Positions 32,531 through 42,434 of a DNA stretch of 64,000 nucleotides are shown here, one piece after another. Source of the DNA: Streptomyces diastatochromogenes. GTDB lineage: Bacteria; Actinomycetota; Actinomycetes; Streptomycetales; Streptomycetaceae. The translations under genes were made by a program, and so were the position numbers. The stretch is from positions 1,178,001-1,242,000 of the forward strand of contig JAPTYK010000001.1 in assembly GCA_026913215.1 (NCBI GenBank), read 5' to 3'. Position 1 is the first letter of the stretch, and every line of letters begins with the position of its first letter. Under the pieces are notes generated by a model. The model made no database searches, was not told the origin of the DNA, and saw only the letters and a list, made by a program, of their open reading frames with translations.

Positions 32531-33622
32531 CTACCAGTAGCTTCCCCGCACCATCGCCGCGAGCGTGGCGTGGTGCAGGATCAGGCCGTCCGGGTCGCCG
32601 GGCACCTCGACCTCGCCGAAGTGGGCCTGGCGGTACGCGATCCTGAGCATCACGATCGCGTGCCGCAGCGCCGCGTAGAGCGTGTGGAACTCCATGTCGC
32701 GCGGGGTGTGCCCGGTCAGTTCGGCGTACCGCCGCTCGACCGCGTCGCGCCGCAGGAAGCCGGGGAGTCCGGGCTGGCCGAAGCCGACGGTCAGGTCCTG
32801 GAAGAAGCGGTGCAGGTAGACGGTCCAGCCGAGGTCGACCTCGCGGGGGACGTACGCCGCCATCTCCCAGTCGAGGACGGCGGCGGGCGTGAATCCGTCG
32901 TAGACGATGTTCCCGATGCGCGCGTCGCCCCAGCCGAGGACGGCGGGGCCCTCGTCGGCCGGCCAGTGCTCCTCCAGCCAGTCGAAGGCCGACTCGATGA
33001 GCGGTGAGGGCGCGAGGCCCTCCACCACCCAGGCGTAGTAGGCGCGTTGGGCGTCGACGTGGCGGCGCAGCGGGCTCCCGGTGCCCTCGGGCAGCAGGAA
33101 CTCGGCCTCCTTCGCGGGGAACTGGTCGTGCAGCCGCGCGAGTACGGAGACGGATTCGGCCTCCAGGCGGGCGCGTTCGGCGTCGGTGGCGGCGTGCAGC
33201 CAGTTCCCCTCGTACGTGTAGGGCATGACGTCCGGCGGGACGCGGCCCTCGGCGCGGGCCATCACGAAGAAGGGGGCGCCGAGCGGTTCCGGGTCCTCCT
33301 CCAGCCAGAGCACGCGCGGCACGGGGACGTCGGTGTGCTCGCCGACGAGGCGCATCACGCGGTGCTGGCGCGCCATGTCGTAGACAGGGAAGACGGTGTA
33401 CGCGGCGGGGTCGGCGGCGAGCCGCAGGGCGCAGCCGCGTACAGGGGCGTCCGGGTGGTCGAGGTCGAAGAGCAGGGTCTCGCTGGACATGCCGTTGGAG
33501 CCGGGGACGGCGAGGCCGTCGACCCGGGCCCCGGGCAGGTGCCGGTCCAGCCAGGCGGTGAGCCGCCGGCCGAGCTCCTCGGGGTCACGGGTGGTGGTGC
33601 GGGGGCGCGGGGCGGTGGCCAA
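32531..33622 (-). CDS. Phosphotransferase-family protein (APH/ACAD10-like)
   Basis: An intact 363-aa protein with a TTG start at 33622; GAGGAG lies 6 bases upstream, inside the stop region of the preceding gene. The aminoglycoside-phosphotransferase fold shows ETLLFDLD, FFVMARAEGRVPPD, the catalytic-loop-like VLGWGDARIGNIVYD and the metal-site LDWEMAAYVPREVDLGW. The catalytic loop His is Trp here (GWGDA). Members of this branch act on small molecules or acyl-CoA-linked hydroxy groups. It follows a gene of unknown function by 10 bp. Confidence 0.87.
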   Translation of the reverse strand: MATAPRPRTTTRDPEELGRRLTAWLDRHLPGARVDGLAVPGSNGMSSETLLFDLDHPDAPVRGCALRLAADPAAYTVFPVYDMARQHRVMRLVGEHTDVPVPRVLWLEEDPEPLGAPFFVMARAEGRVPPDVMPYTYEGNWLHAATDAERARLEAESVSVLARLHDQFPAKEAEFLLPEGTGSPLRRHVDAQRAYYAWVVEGLAPSPLIESAFDWLEEHWPADEGPAVLGWGDARIGNIVYDGFTPAAVLDWEMAAYVPREVDLGWTVYLHRFFQDLTVGFGQPGLPGFLRRDAVERRYAELTGHTPRDMEFHTLYAALRHAIVMLRIAYRQAHFGEVEVPGDPDGLILHHATLAAMVRGSYW

Positions 33623-33632
33623 GGGGCGCTCC

Positions 33633-34753
33633 TCAGGGGGCTGTCGAGGTGTGGTCGGCGAAGCCGCTGGGGTCGTGGCGGCCGAAGGAGCCGTGTTCGA
33701 AGATGCCGTAGCCGGTGTGGCCGTCGAGGGTGAAGCGGGCGGCGTGGTCGGTGACGCCGTAGGCGGCCATGGGGTGGGCGGCCGGGTCGGAGAGGTCGTA
33801 GACGCGGCGGTCGGTCCAGCCTCGGCCCTGCCAGGTGCCGTGCTGCCAGTCGGTGGCGGGCGGGTATCCGGCGCCGACGGCGAGCGGGGAGGAGGCGAGG
33901 ATCTCGACGCCGATCTCCAGGGGTTTCCCGGCCGGGTCGGTGAGGTGGACGGCGGCCCGCTCGGGGTGGCGGGTGCCGGGGCGGTAGGTGATCTCGGTTC
34001 GGGGCCAGCCGAGTTGGGTGTCGCGGCGGCCGTTCCGTACGAGCAGGGCCTCGTTGAGGGTGCGGTAGCCGTCGGCGTCCTCCTGGGCGATGACCATGAG
34101 GAAGCGGTCCTCGAAGCGCATCGGCATCCAGAGCCAGTGGAAGCCCTCGGGGCGGAACTCGGCGGCGCGGCCGGGTTCCTCGCCGGGGAGCGGGCGCACG
34201 CCCCAGCTGCGGTCGCGGGTGCCGGTCCACTCCCCGCCGTGACGGTGAACTCCTCGCCGCCCGCCCTGATGGTGCCCTCGCAGTGTCCGGCCTGGACGAA
34301 GCGGCGGCCTTCGAGGGTGAGCCGGCCGCCGTGGCGCTGGGTGTGGTGGGGCTCCCAGACGGCGGGGAAGTCGCCGGTCCAGGCGAGGTCGAAGGAGAGT
34401 CCTTCGGGGTCGTCGGGGTCGGCCGCGCAGTGCAGGGAGAGGCGCCGGAGCGGTTCGTCGACGGTGATGGTCAGCGGTCCGACGGAGAGGTTCATGCGGT
34501 CGTCGCCGAGGGCGTCGGAGGCGCGGACGGCGTGCAGGCGGTCGCCGGTGCGCAGGGTGGCGTAGGCGTCGACGACCCCGGTGTTGGGGTAGACGCCGAG
34601 CCCGGCGATGAGCAGGGCGCGGCCGGCGTGGTCGAAGACGTGGAAGATGCAGCGGTCGTAGGCGTTCCGGTCGCCGCTGACGTGGTGCTTCATCGAGAGC
34701 GGTGCCTGGTGCACGGGGTATTCGTCGAGCGCGACGGGCCGGTCGTCGTCCAC
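33633..34753 (-). CDS. Conserved beta-rich protein of unknown function, one frameshift
   Basis: About 373 aa after one repair near 34240. It starts VDDDRPVALDEYPVHQAPLS and contains repeated beta-strand-like segments (RCIFHVFDHAGRALLIAGLG, MRFEDRFLMVIAQEDADGYR, HTGYGIFEHGSFGRHDP). GTG at 34753 has AGGAGG 6 bases upstream. No signal peptide. It is tightly coupled to the APH-like phosphotransferase (10-bp gap), which suggests a shared pathway, possibly steroid or terpenoid-type metabolism; no firm family is claimed. Confidence 0.75.
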
Positions 34754-35192
34754 GGCTGACCTCCTGAGCGGCGAGTGGGATCTGACGGTACGTCAGGTCT
34801 TGGCCGGGGGGCCAGAGCCGTGCACCGGGTACCGGGCGAACTGTCGCCCGAATCCGTCCGGCGGTGACCCCGGCCGCCGGGGCGCGTTGGTCCGGGCATG
34901 ACCACGCTGTACACCACTCCCAGCGGTTACGGTCGGCACCGGCAGGCCGAACCGCGCGGTGAAGAATCGGTTCCTCAGCCGGCGGTGCCGATGCCTTCGC
35001 CCGTCCCCGTACCGGCGCACGCGCAGGCCCCGGCACAGGCGCAGCTGAAGCCCCCCGTCCCCGCCGATCCGCCCATCTACCGGGACGTGCTCTCCCTCTG
35101 GGCCAGCCAGGGCCGGACCCTGCCCGGCCACCGCGACCAGGAGTGGACCCGGCTCGCCGCCGGACCGGTCTGGGCGGACCGCACCGTGCGCG

Positions 35193-36366
<1,174 letters not shown>

Positions 36367-36502
36367 GACCGGACGCTCCTCCCTGCCGGGCGCGCGCGGG
36401 CGCGGCGATCGGGGAGTATGCCCGTTCCGTACCCGCCGATCACACGGCCGCCCACGATCCACACGGTTGCCCCTCCCACCGCGCGCGGTCGCCTCCGTCA
36501 CC

Positions 36503-36649
36503 TCACATGAGGCCCGCACGGGTGACCAGGACGGCGAGCAGCACGACCAGGGTCCAGCCGAGGACGTGCTCCAGGATCTCGGGCCCGTCCTCCCGGGGGC
36601 CGCCCGTACGGGCGCGGGCGAGGAGACCGGAGTGGGTGAGCGAGTTCAT
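36503..36649 (-). CDS. Small single-pass membrane protein
   Basis: 48 aa starting MNSLTHSGLLARARTGG, with one C-terminal hydrophobic helix (residues about 29-45, LGWTLVVLLAVLVTRAGL). AAGGTGG lies 5 bases before the ATG at 36649. It sits 75 bp downstream of the C39-like peptidase gene. Small proteins of this type are conserved beside that gene in Streptomyces as far as I recall; function unknown. Confidence 0.7.
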   Translation of the reverse strand: MNSLTHSGLLARARTGGPREDGPEILEHVLGWTLVVLLAVLVTRAGLM

Positions 36650-36724
36650 GGCGACCACCTTGCGCCACGGAGGCGGCCCCGGGGTAGAGACGTCGGTCAC
36701 GCCCCCCGGCGCCGCCGCCCCGCC

Positions 36725-38138
36725 TCAGACGATCCCGAGGGCCTCCAAGGCCTTGCGCTGGGCGGGCGTGGGGCGGTCGGGGAAGTAGAGGTAGCAGACC
36801 CCTCCTGTGCCGGAGACCACTTTGCCGCTCGCGTTGTAGCGCTTGGTGCGGAGCCAGATGTTCTCCCACTCCCGCCGCCGGTAGACCCGGCGGACGGCCT
36901 CGTCGGTCGGGGAGGCGGGGTCGTTGGCGATGACGTCGCCGTCCGGGGTGAAGCCGATGACGGTCATCAGGTGGCCCGAGGTGCCGTATCCGGCGCCGGT
37001 GAGTTCTTCCTTGCGGAAGGACTGGGACGTTATGGCCGGGATGCCGGCCGCGACCAGCGATTCGAGCTCGGTGAGCGAGCGGAGCCGGGTGACCACGGCG
37101 TTCATGTCGGGGTAGGTGGCGGCGTAGGCGGCGTTGAAGGGCCAGTTGCCGCAGCCCTGGTACTGGTGGTCGTAGGTGAAGCGGGCCGCGTGGCAGACCT
37201 GTGGGTCGGCGAAGGCGGGGTCGACCCAGGACAGCTGCTCGGCGGTGGGGCGGCGGCCCCAGTACTCGATGATCATCTGGGAGGAGGTCGGGCTGCACCA
37301 GGCCTCGCCGCCGTTGTCGTACTCGGGGTACTGGCCGACGTGGATGTTCTGGGAGTAGCGCGGGACGGTCAGCTCGTGGTCGAGGCCGGGCTCGGAGGCC
37401 GGGACGGTGAAGCGGTCCGGGATGTCCGAGGCCATGGCGCCGAGGCGCCAGACCGTCGGGGTGAGGCCGCTTCCGGGGGTGCGGTACAGGGTCAGACGGA
37501 GGCGGTACGAGCCCAGCCGCAGGCCGCTCGCCGCGTCGTCGATCGCGAAGGTGTCGGTCCAGACGGTGCTCCTGCCGTCGGTCTGGTCGTCGACGGAGGT
37601 GCGCCGGATGTCCTCGTCGCCGGAGGCCCAGCGGCCGAGCACGTACCAGGGGTGGTGGCGCCGTCGGAGTACGTGCCGGACAGCTCGACCTGGAGCCAGG
37701 TGCCGGGCGGCGTCTCGGCGTTCCAGGAGGCGATGACCTCGGTGGCGGGCACGGCCGGGGTGTGGACGGGCGAGGTCCAGCTCGCGTACTCCCAGGCGGA
37801 GGTGCGGCCGGTGTGCGGGTCGGTGTAGTCGAGGCGTCCGGCGGGGGCGTCGAGGACCAGGCCGGGGCGGTGGCCGGACACCGCCCGCGTACCGGCCCTC
37901 GTGCCGCACCTCCAGTCGGTGTACGAGGACCAGAAGCGGTTGTCGACGAGCCCGGCGGCGGGGCGTGGCCCGCTCGGCGCCGGCGGTCTCGCAGCCCTCG
38001 GAGGCGCAGTCGGCCGCGCAGTCGTCGCCGGTGCAGGCGGAGCCGGGGCGGCCGCGAGGCGGGTCCGGCGGCGGCCGTTCCCGCGGCGGCCGCGAGCGCC
38101 GCGGCGAGGACGGTCCTGCGTGGGGTGGAGCTGGTCAT
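36725..38138 (-). CDS. Secreted C39-like peptidase family protein, frameshifted
   Basis: About 470 aa after repairs near 38055, 38020-37970 and 37650. The start MTSSTPRRTVLAAALAAAAG is a Tat-like signal peptide (Arg-Arg then Ala-rich core). A beta-sandwich region follows, then a papain-like C39_2 domain with catalytic Cys (GGEAWCSPTSSQMIIEYWG), His (GTSGHLMTVIGF) and Asp/Asn (DVIANDPASPTDEAV). It probably cleaves peptides or protein bonds outside the cell. ATG at 38138. A 33-bp tandem repeat array lies immediately upstream. Confidence 0.85.
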
Positions 38139-38154
38139 GGACGGTGACCCCAGT

Positions 38155-38345
38155 CGAGAACGGTGGGCGTACGGAGCGGTGGACACACAAGGCTGGTGGG
38201 CGTACGGGGCGGTGGACACACAAGGCTGGTGCGCGTACGGAGCGGTGGACACACAAGGCTGGTGGACGTGCGGAGCGGTGGACACACAGGGCTGGTGGGC
38301 GTACGGGACGGTGGACGCACCGGTCCGGTGCGCTTACGGGACGGT
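38155..38345. repeat. 33-bp tandem repeat array upstream of C39-like peptidase gene
   Basis: Five to six copies of a 33-bp unit containing ACGGAGCGGTGGACACACAA followed by GGCTGGTGGGCGT; the last copies are degraded. It starts 17 bp upstream of the peptidase start codon, so it occupies the promoter and leader. The unit length is a multiple of three, and both strands are open through it, but no start, ribosome site or stop makes it a convincing gene. The rest of the gap (38346-38520) holds a palindrome and no gene. Confidence 0.85.
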
Positions 38346-38418
38346 GCCGCGGGGTGGCGCGGGCCCACTATCCCGGCTTCCGCGGGGCCTCCGCCAGCAC
38401 TTCGACCCGCGTCGCCGC

Positions 38419-38430
38419 ACCAATATTGGT
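38419..38430. promoter_or_regulatory. Perfect 12-bp palindrome
   Basis: ACCAATATTGGT is a perfect palindrome and an AT-rich island in 73% G+C DNA. It lies 91 bp upstream of the uridine-kinase-like start and beyond the repeat array upstream of the peptidase. It may be an operator for either gene. Confidence 0.35.
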
Positions 38431-38520
38431 CTCCACCACTGACGGCGGTACCTCCCTGACCTGCGGCGGTGCCTGCTCCCCCGGGGCCCGGTCCGGAAGG
38501 CAGGCCCTACCCTGGGGGCC

Positions 38521-39149
38521 ATGAACGACCTCGACCGCGCCGCGCAGGCGCTGCTCCGGCTGCCGCCCTCCTGCGGACCGGTCCGGCTGGTCGCGGTCGA
38601 CGGGCACGCGGGCTCCGGCAAGTCCACGCTCGCCGGCCGGCTCTCCGCGGCCCTCGGCGACGCCCCGTCCTCCGGCTCGACGACCTCGCCACGCACGAGG
38701 AGCTCTTCGCCTGGACCGGGCGCCTGCGGGAGCAGGTCCTGGAGCCGCTCTCGCGGGGCGAGACCGCGTCCTACCGCCCGTACGACTGGCGGCTGCGGCG
38801 CTTCGGGGAGGCGCGGGCGCTGGCTCCGGCGCCGGTGGTGCTCGTCGAGGGCGTCGGCGCCGGCCGGCGGGCGGTGCGGCCGTTCCTGGCGTGGCTGCTG
38901 TGGATGGAGCGGGGCGCCGAGGACTCGTGGACGCGGGGACGCCGGCGGGACGGACCGGAGCAGGCCTCCTTCTGGGACGGCTGGACCGTGGCGGAGACTC
39001 GCCACTTCGCCGAGGACCCCTCCCGGCCCTTCGCCGACACCCTGGTACGGGAGTGCCCGGAGGGGTACGACTGGCTTCCCGGGCCGTCCGTGACAGCGGG
39101 CACGGACCAGATCATCACGCAAAGTGACGGCTTCCTGTCGGTGAACTGA
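38521..39149 (+). CDS. Uridine kinase-family P-loop protein, one frameshift
   Basis: 209 aa after one repair near 38668. The P-loop is AVDGHAGSGKSTLAGRL (residues about 24-40). LDDLATHEELFAWTGRLREQ and RPYDWRLRRFG match the uridine/pantothenate kinase-like lid region, followed by VVLVEGVGAGRRAVRPF. It probably phosphorylates a nucleoside or small alcohol. ATG at 38521. Confidence 0.85.
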
Positions 39150-39187
39150 GGGCGCGAAGTCCGCTTCCGCAAGTGCCTCAACTTCGC

Positions 39188-39216
39188 TTGACCCAGGGGC
39201 GTACAGGTCTTACGTT
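39188..39216 (+). promoter_or_regulatory. Sigma-70-type promoter before small RNA/leader
   Basis: TTGACC (39188-39193), a 17-bp spacer and TACGTT (39211-39216). The predicted transcription start is near 39222, immediately before two hairpins. Confidence 0.55.
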
Positions 39217-39221
39217 CTGAA

Positions 39222-39290
39222 TGTGCGGCTTTTCGGAGCCGCCGCGGACACGAAGCCCCCGGTTGTTCCCCCGTGATCGGGGGCTTCGTT
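39222..39290 (+). ncRNA. Candidate small RNA or attenuator (two hairpins)
   Basis: Directly after the promoter comes hairpin 1 (GCGGCT 39225-39230 with AGCCGC 39237-39242, loop TTTCGG). Hairpin 2 is CGAAGCCCCCG (39251-39261) with CGGGGGCTTCG (39278-39288), a 16-base loop containing five C, then a short T-containing tail. This predicts a transcript of about 70 nt ended by a terminator. It could be a free small RNA or a terminator/antiterminator leader for the TPR-AAA gene starting at 39477. The remaining part of the gap 39291-39476 shows no other gene. Confidence 0.45.
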
Positions 39291-39476
39291 CTGCCCTCGG
39301 AAGGCCTCCCGAGCCCCCTGCGAGCCCCCTTCCGACCCCTTCGCGCCCCCTGAAGCTCACCCAGGGTCACCGCTTCCGGATCATGCGCTTCTCCTTAAGC
39401 GCGCACCCCTGCGCAGGTACGATGCCCCCAGGTGCGGTCAAATCCCGTCCATGCGATGACGGTTGTGGGGGACTCG

Positions 39477-41394
39477 ATGGACATCGGCACACCGGGGTCG
39501 CAGACCCCGGCCGAGCTCGCCTGGCTGCGCGGAGTCGACGCCTACACGATGGGCGCGTATCCGCAGGCGGAGGACGAGTTCCGGACGGCGGTACGGATCG
39601 ATCCCGGAATGGCGGACGCCTGGCTCGGGCTGCACGCGCTCCGGGTCGACACCACGACCGCGCTGCTGCGCATGTACCGCAACCGCGAGCGCTTCGGCGA
39701 GCAGCGCACCCGGTACCGGCGCACGCTGAACTCCTGGTACTGGCTGGGCTGGTGGGTGCAGCCGGTCCTGGAGAGCCCGCGCGACCTGCTGCTCGCGCAC
39801 GCCTCCCACTGGCTCGACGGCCGCCACGTCCCGGAGCTCGACCGCGCCCTCGCGGGCCTCCCCCCGGTCGACACCGACCCGCAGGTGCGCTTCCTGCACG
39901 CCTGCCGCGCCTACCTCGTCAAGGACTGGGACCAGCTCGTCCGGCACACCGAGACCCTCGTCGACGACCCGCTGCTCGGCATCGAGGCCGGGCTCTTCGG
40001 CGGCATGGCCCGGGTCCGCCTGGAGATGTACAGCCAGGCCGAACCGCTCCTGTCGGCCTCGCTGATGCGGTGCCGCAGCGAGCAGCCGCAGCGCAAGGAG
40101 CTGCGCTACTGGCTCGCCCGCGCCCACGAGGGCACCGGGCGCAGCGCCGCCGCCCTGCCGCTCTACCGGGCGGTGCACCGGATCGACCCGGCGTTCATGG
40201 ACACGGCCGCCCGGCTCGCGGCGATCGCCGAGTACGACGGCTTCGAGGGGTACGACGGCGTGGACGACCCGGCCGGCCTCGCGACGGTCGCGCGGGGCTC
40301 CCTCGGCGGGGGCCTCGGGCAGGACGCGGTGGACACCGTGCCGGGCGCCGAGCCCGACCCCGGCGGGCTCGGCGACGGGCTGCGGCTCGCGCCCGAGCCG
40401 GTGCCGCCGCCGCCCCGTCGCACCGCCCGAGACCGTACGGCAGAAGGCGCCGCTGCCGGGACAGCCCGTGCCGCCGCGCTTCCCGGCCGGCCCCACCGAT
40501 CCGGTGCTGCTCGCGGAGGCGCTCGCCGAGCTGGAGGGCATGGTCGGGCTCGAACCGGTCAAGCGGCAGGTCAAGGCGCTCTCGGCGCAGCTGGAGATGG
40601 CACGGCTCCGCGCCGGGCAGGGGCTTCCGGTCCAGCCGCCCAAGCGCCACTTCGTCTTCTCCGGCCCCTCGGGCACCGGGAAGACCACGGTCGCCCGGAT
40701 CCTGGGACGGGTCTTCTACGCCCTCGGGCTGCTCGGCGGCGACCACCTCGTGGAGGCGCAACGGGCCGATCTGGTCGGCGAGTTCCTGGGCCAGACGGCG
40801 GTCAAGGCCAATGAGCTGATCGACTCGGCGGTCGGCGGGGTGCTGTTCGTGGACGAGGCGTACGCACTCTCCAACACCGGCTACAGCAAGGGCGACGCGT
40901 ACGGCGACGAGGCCCTCCAGGTGCTCCTGAAGCGCGCCGAGGACAACCGCGACCACCTCGTGGTCATCCTGGCCGGCTACCCCGAGGGCATGGACCGGCT
41001 GCTCAGCACCAACCCCGGCCTGTCCTCCCGGTTCACCACCCGGGTCGACTTCCCCTCGTACCGCCCGCTGGAACTCACCGCCATCGGCGAGGTCCTCGCC
41101 GCGGCCAACGGGGACGGCTGGGACGAGGAGGCCCGGGACGAGCTCCGCTCGATCAGCGGGCACGTCGTCGAGCAGGGCTGGATCGACGAGCTCGGCAACG
41201 GCCGCTTCCTGCGGACCCTGTACGAGAAGTCCTGCGCCTACCGGGACCTGCGGCTCTCCGGATACGCGTCGACCCCGAGCCGGGAGGACCTCGCGACCCT
41301 CCGGCTCGCCGACCTCATGCAGGCGTACGGCGAGGTCCTGTCGGGCCGCGGTCCGGTGGACCGCGGCCCGCAGCAGGAGCCCCCGGGCTACTAG
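39477..41394 (+). CDS. TPR plus CbxX/CfqX AAA+ ATPase (EccA-like), frameshifted
   Basis: About 639 aa after two lost bases are restored near 40427. The N-terminal half is TPR-like helices (AYTMGAYPQAEDEFRTAVRI, QVRFLHACRAYLVKDWDQLV, LRYWLARAHEGTGRSAAALP). A Pro/Gly-rich linker follows. The C-terminal AAA+ domain has Walker A FSGPSGTGKTTVARI, Walker B GGVLFVDEAYAL, sensor 1 LVVILAGY and arginine finger NPGLSSRF. This is the domain order of EccA of type VII secretion, but no other ESX genes are nearby. ATG at 39477 is chosen because GGGGGA lies about 6 bases upstream. Confidence 0.88.
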
Positions 41395-42434
41395 GGAGCC
41401 GCGACCGGACGCACGCGGTGGGCGGGATCGCGGACCTCGCCCACCAGCATCTCCAGGACGTCCTCCAGGGCGACCAGGCCGAGGACCCGGCCCGAGCCGT
41501 CCGCGACCTGCGCCAGGTGCGTGGCGGCGCGGCGCATCACGGTGAGGGCGTCGTCGAGCGGCAGCTCGGCGCGGAGCGTCGCCATCGGGCGCCACAGCCG
41601 CTGCGGCACCGCCCGCTCCCGCTCCTCCAGGTCGAGGACGTCCTTCACGTGCACGAAGCCCATGAAGGTCGCCCGGCCCTCGGCGCGGACCGGGAAGCGG
41701 GAGTACCCGGTGCGTACGGTCAGCTCCTCGATCTCGCGCGGGGTGACCGTCGGCGGGACCGTGACGAGGGAGGCGGGGGCGATCAGGACGTCCGTCACCG
41801 GGCGGGTGCCCAGTTCGAGGGCGTCCTCCAGGCGCTCCTGCTCGGCCGGGTCGAGCAGTCCCGCCTGGCCCGCGTCCTCCACGAGCCGGCCGAGCTGGGC
41901 GCTGGTGAAGACCGCCTCCACCTCGTCCTTCGGCTCGACCTTGAACGCCCGCAGGACGAACCGGGCGCAGGCCCCGAGCGCGGCCGTGACCGGCCGGCAG
42001 AGCCGGGCGAAGCCGACGAGGCCGGGGGCGAGCCGGAGGGCGGTGCGCTCGGGGTCGGCCATCGCCAGGTTCTTCGGGACCATCTCGCCGATGACGAGGT
42101 GGAGGAAGACGACCGCGGCGAGGGCGACCACATAGCCCAGCGGATGGATCAGCCCCTCCGGGACGCCGACCGTGTGGAAGACCGGTTCGAGGAGCCGGGC
42201 GACGGTCGGCTCGGCGACGGCGCCGAGCGTCAGGGAGCAGACGGTGATGCCGAACTGGGCGGCGGCCATCATCTGCGGCAGGTTCTCCAGGCCGTGCAGG
42301 ACCTGCTTGGCCCGTGCGCCGCCGAGCGGCTCGATCTGGCTGCGCCGGACGGAGACGAGGGCGAACTCGGCCCCGACGAAGAAGCCGTTGGCGAGGACCA
42401 GGAGCACGGCGAAGAGGAGTTGCAGGGTGCTCAT
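41391..42434 (-). CDS. CNNM/CorC-type hemolysin-family membrane protein
   Basis: An intact 347-aa protein. The N-terminal DUF21 domain carries three to four membrane helices (LQLLFAVLLVLANGFFVGAE, MMAAAQFGITVCSLTLG, VVALAAVVFLHLVIGEMVPKN). A CBS pair (PASLVTVPPTVTPREIEELT, GFVHVKDVLDLEE, GLVALEDVLEMLVGEV) follows. Related proteins are magnesium or divalent-cation exporters. Its stop overlaps the stop of the convergent AAA gene, and its start overlaps the stop of a paralogue upstream (ATGA). Confidence 0.92.
   Translation of the reverse strand: MSTLQLLFAVLLVLANGFFVGAEFALVSVRRSQIEPLGGARAKQVLHGLENLPQMMAAAQFGITVCSLTLGAVAEPTVARLLEPVFHTVGVPEGLIHPLGYVVALAAVVFLHLVIGEMVPKNLAMADPERTALRLAPGLVGFARLCRPVTAALGACARFVLRAFKVEPKDEVEAVFTSAQLGRLVEDAGQAGLLDPAEQERLEDALELGTRPVTDVLIAPASLVTVPPTVTPREIEELTVRTGYSRFPVRAEGRATFMGFVHVKDVLDLEERERAVPQRLWRPMATLRAELPLDDALTVMRRAATHLAQVADGSGRVLGLVALEDVLEMLVGEVRDPAHRVRPVAAP

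Noticed and set aside
38163..38459. Open frames giving 11-residue repeats such as AYGAVDTQGWW through the 33-bp array
   Set aside because: Any 33-bp repeat stays open once one unit is open. No start, ribosome site or conserved protein was found.
39222..39290. Assigning the candidate small RNA to the actinobacterial 6C family
   Set aside because: Only one loop has a C run (five C) and the first loop has none, whereas 6C RNAs have six or more C in both loops.
39221..40819. Plus-strand frame starting at ATG 39221 right after the -10 box
   Set aside because: It crosses a strong terminator hairpin and then reads the TPR-AAA gene in the wrong frame. The spacing of 4 bases is too short for a leaderless start.
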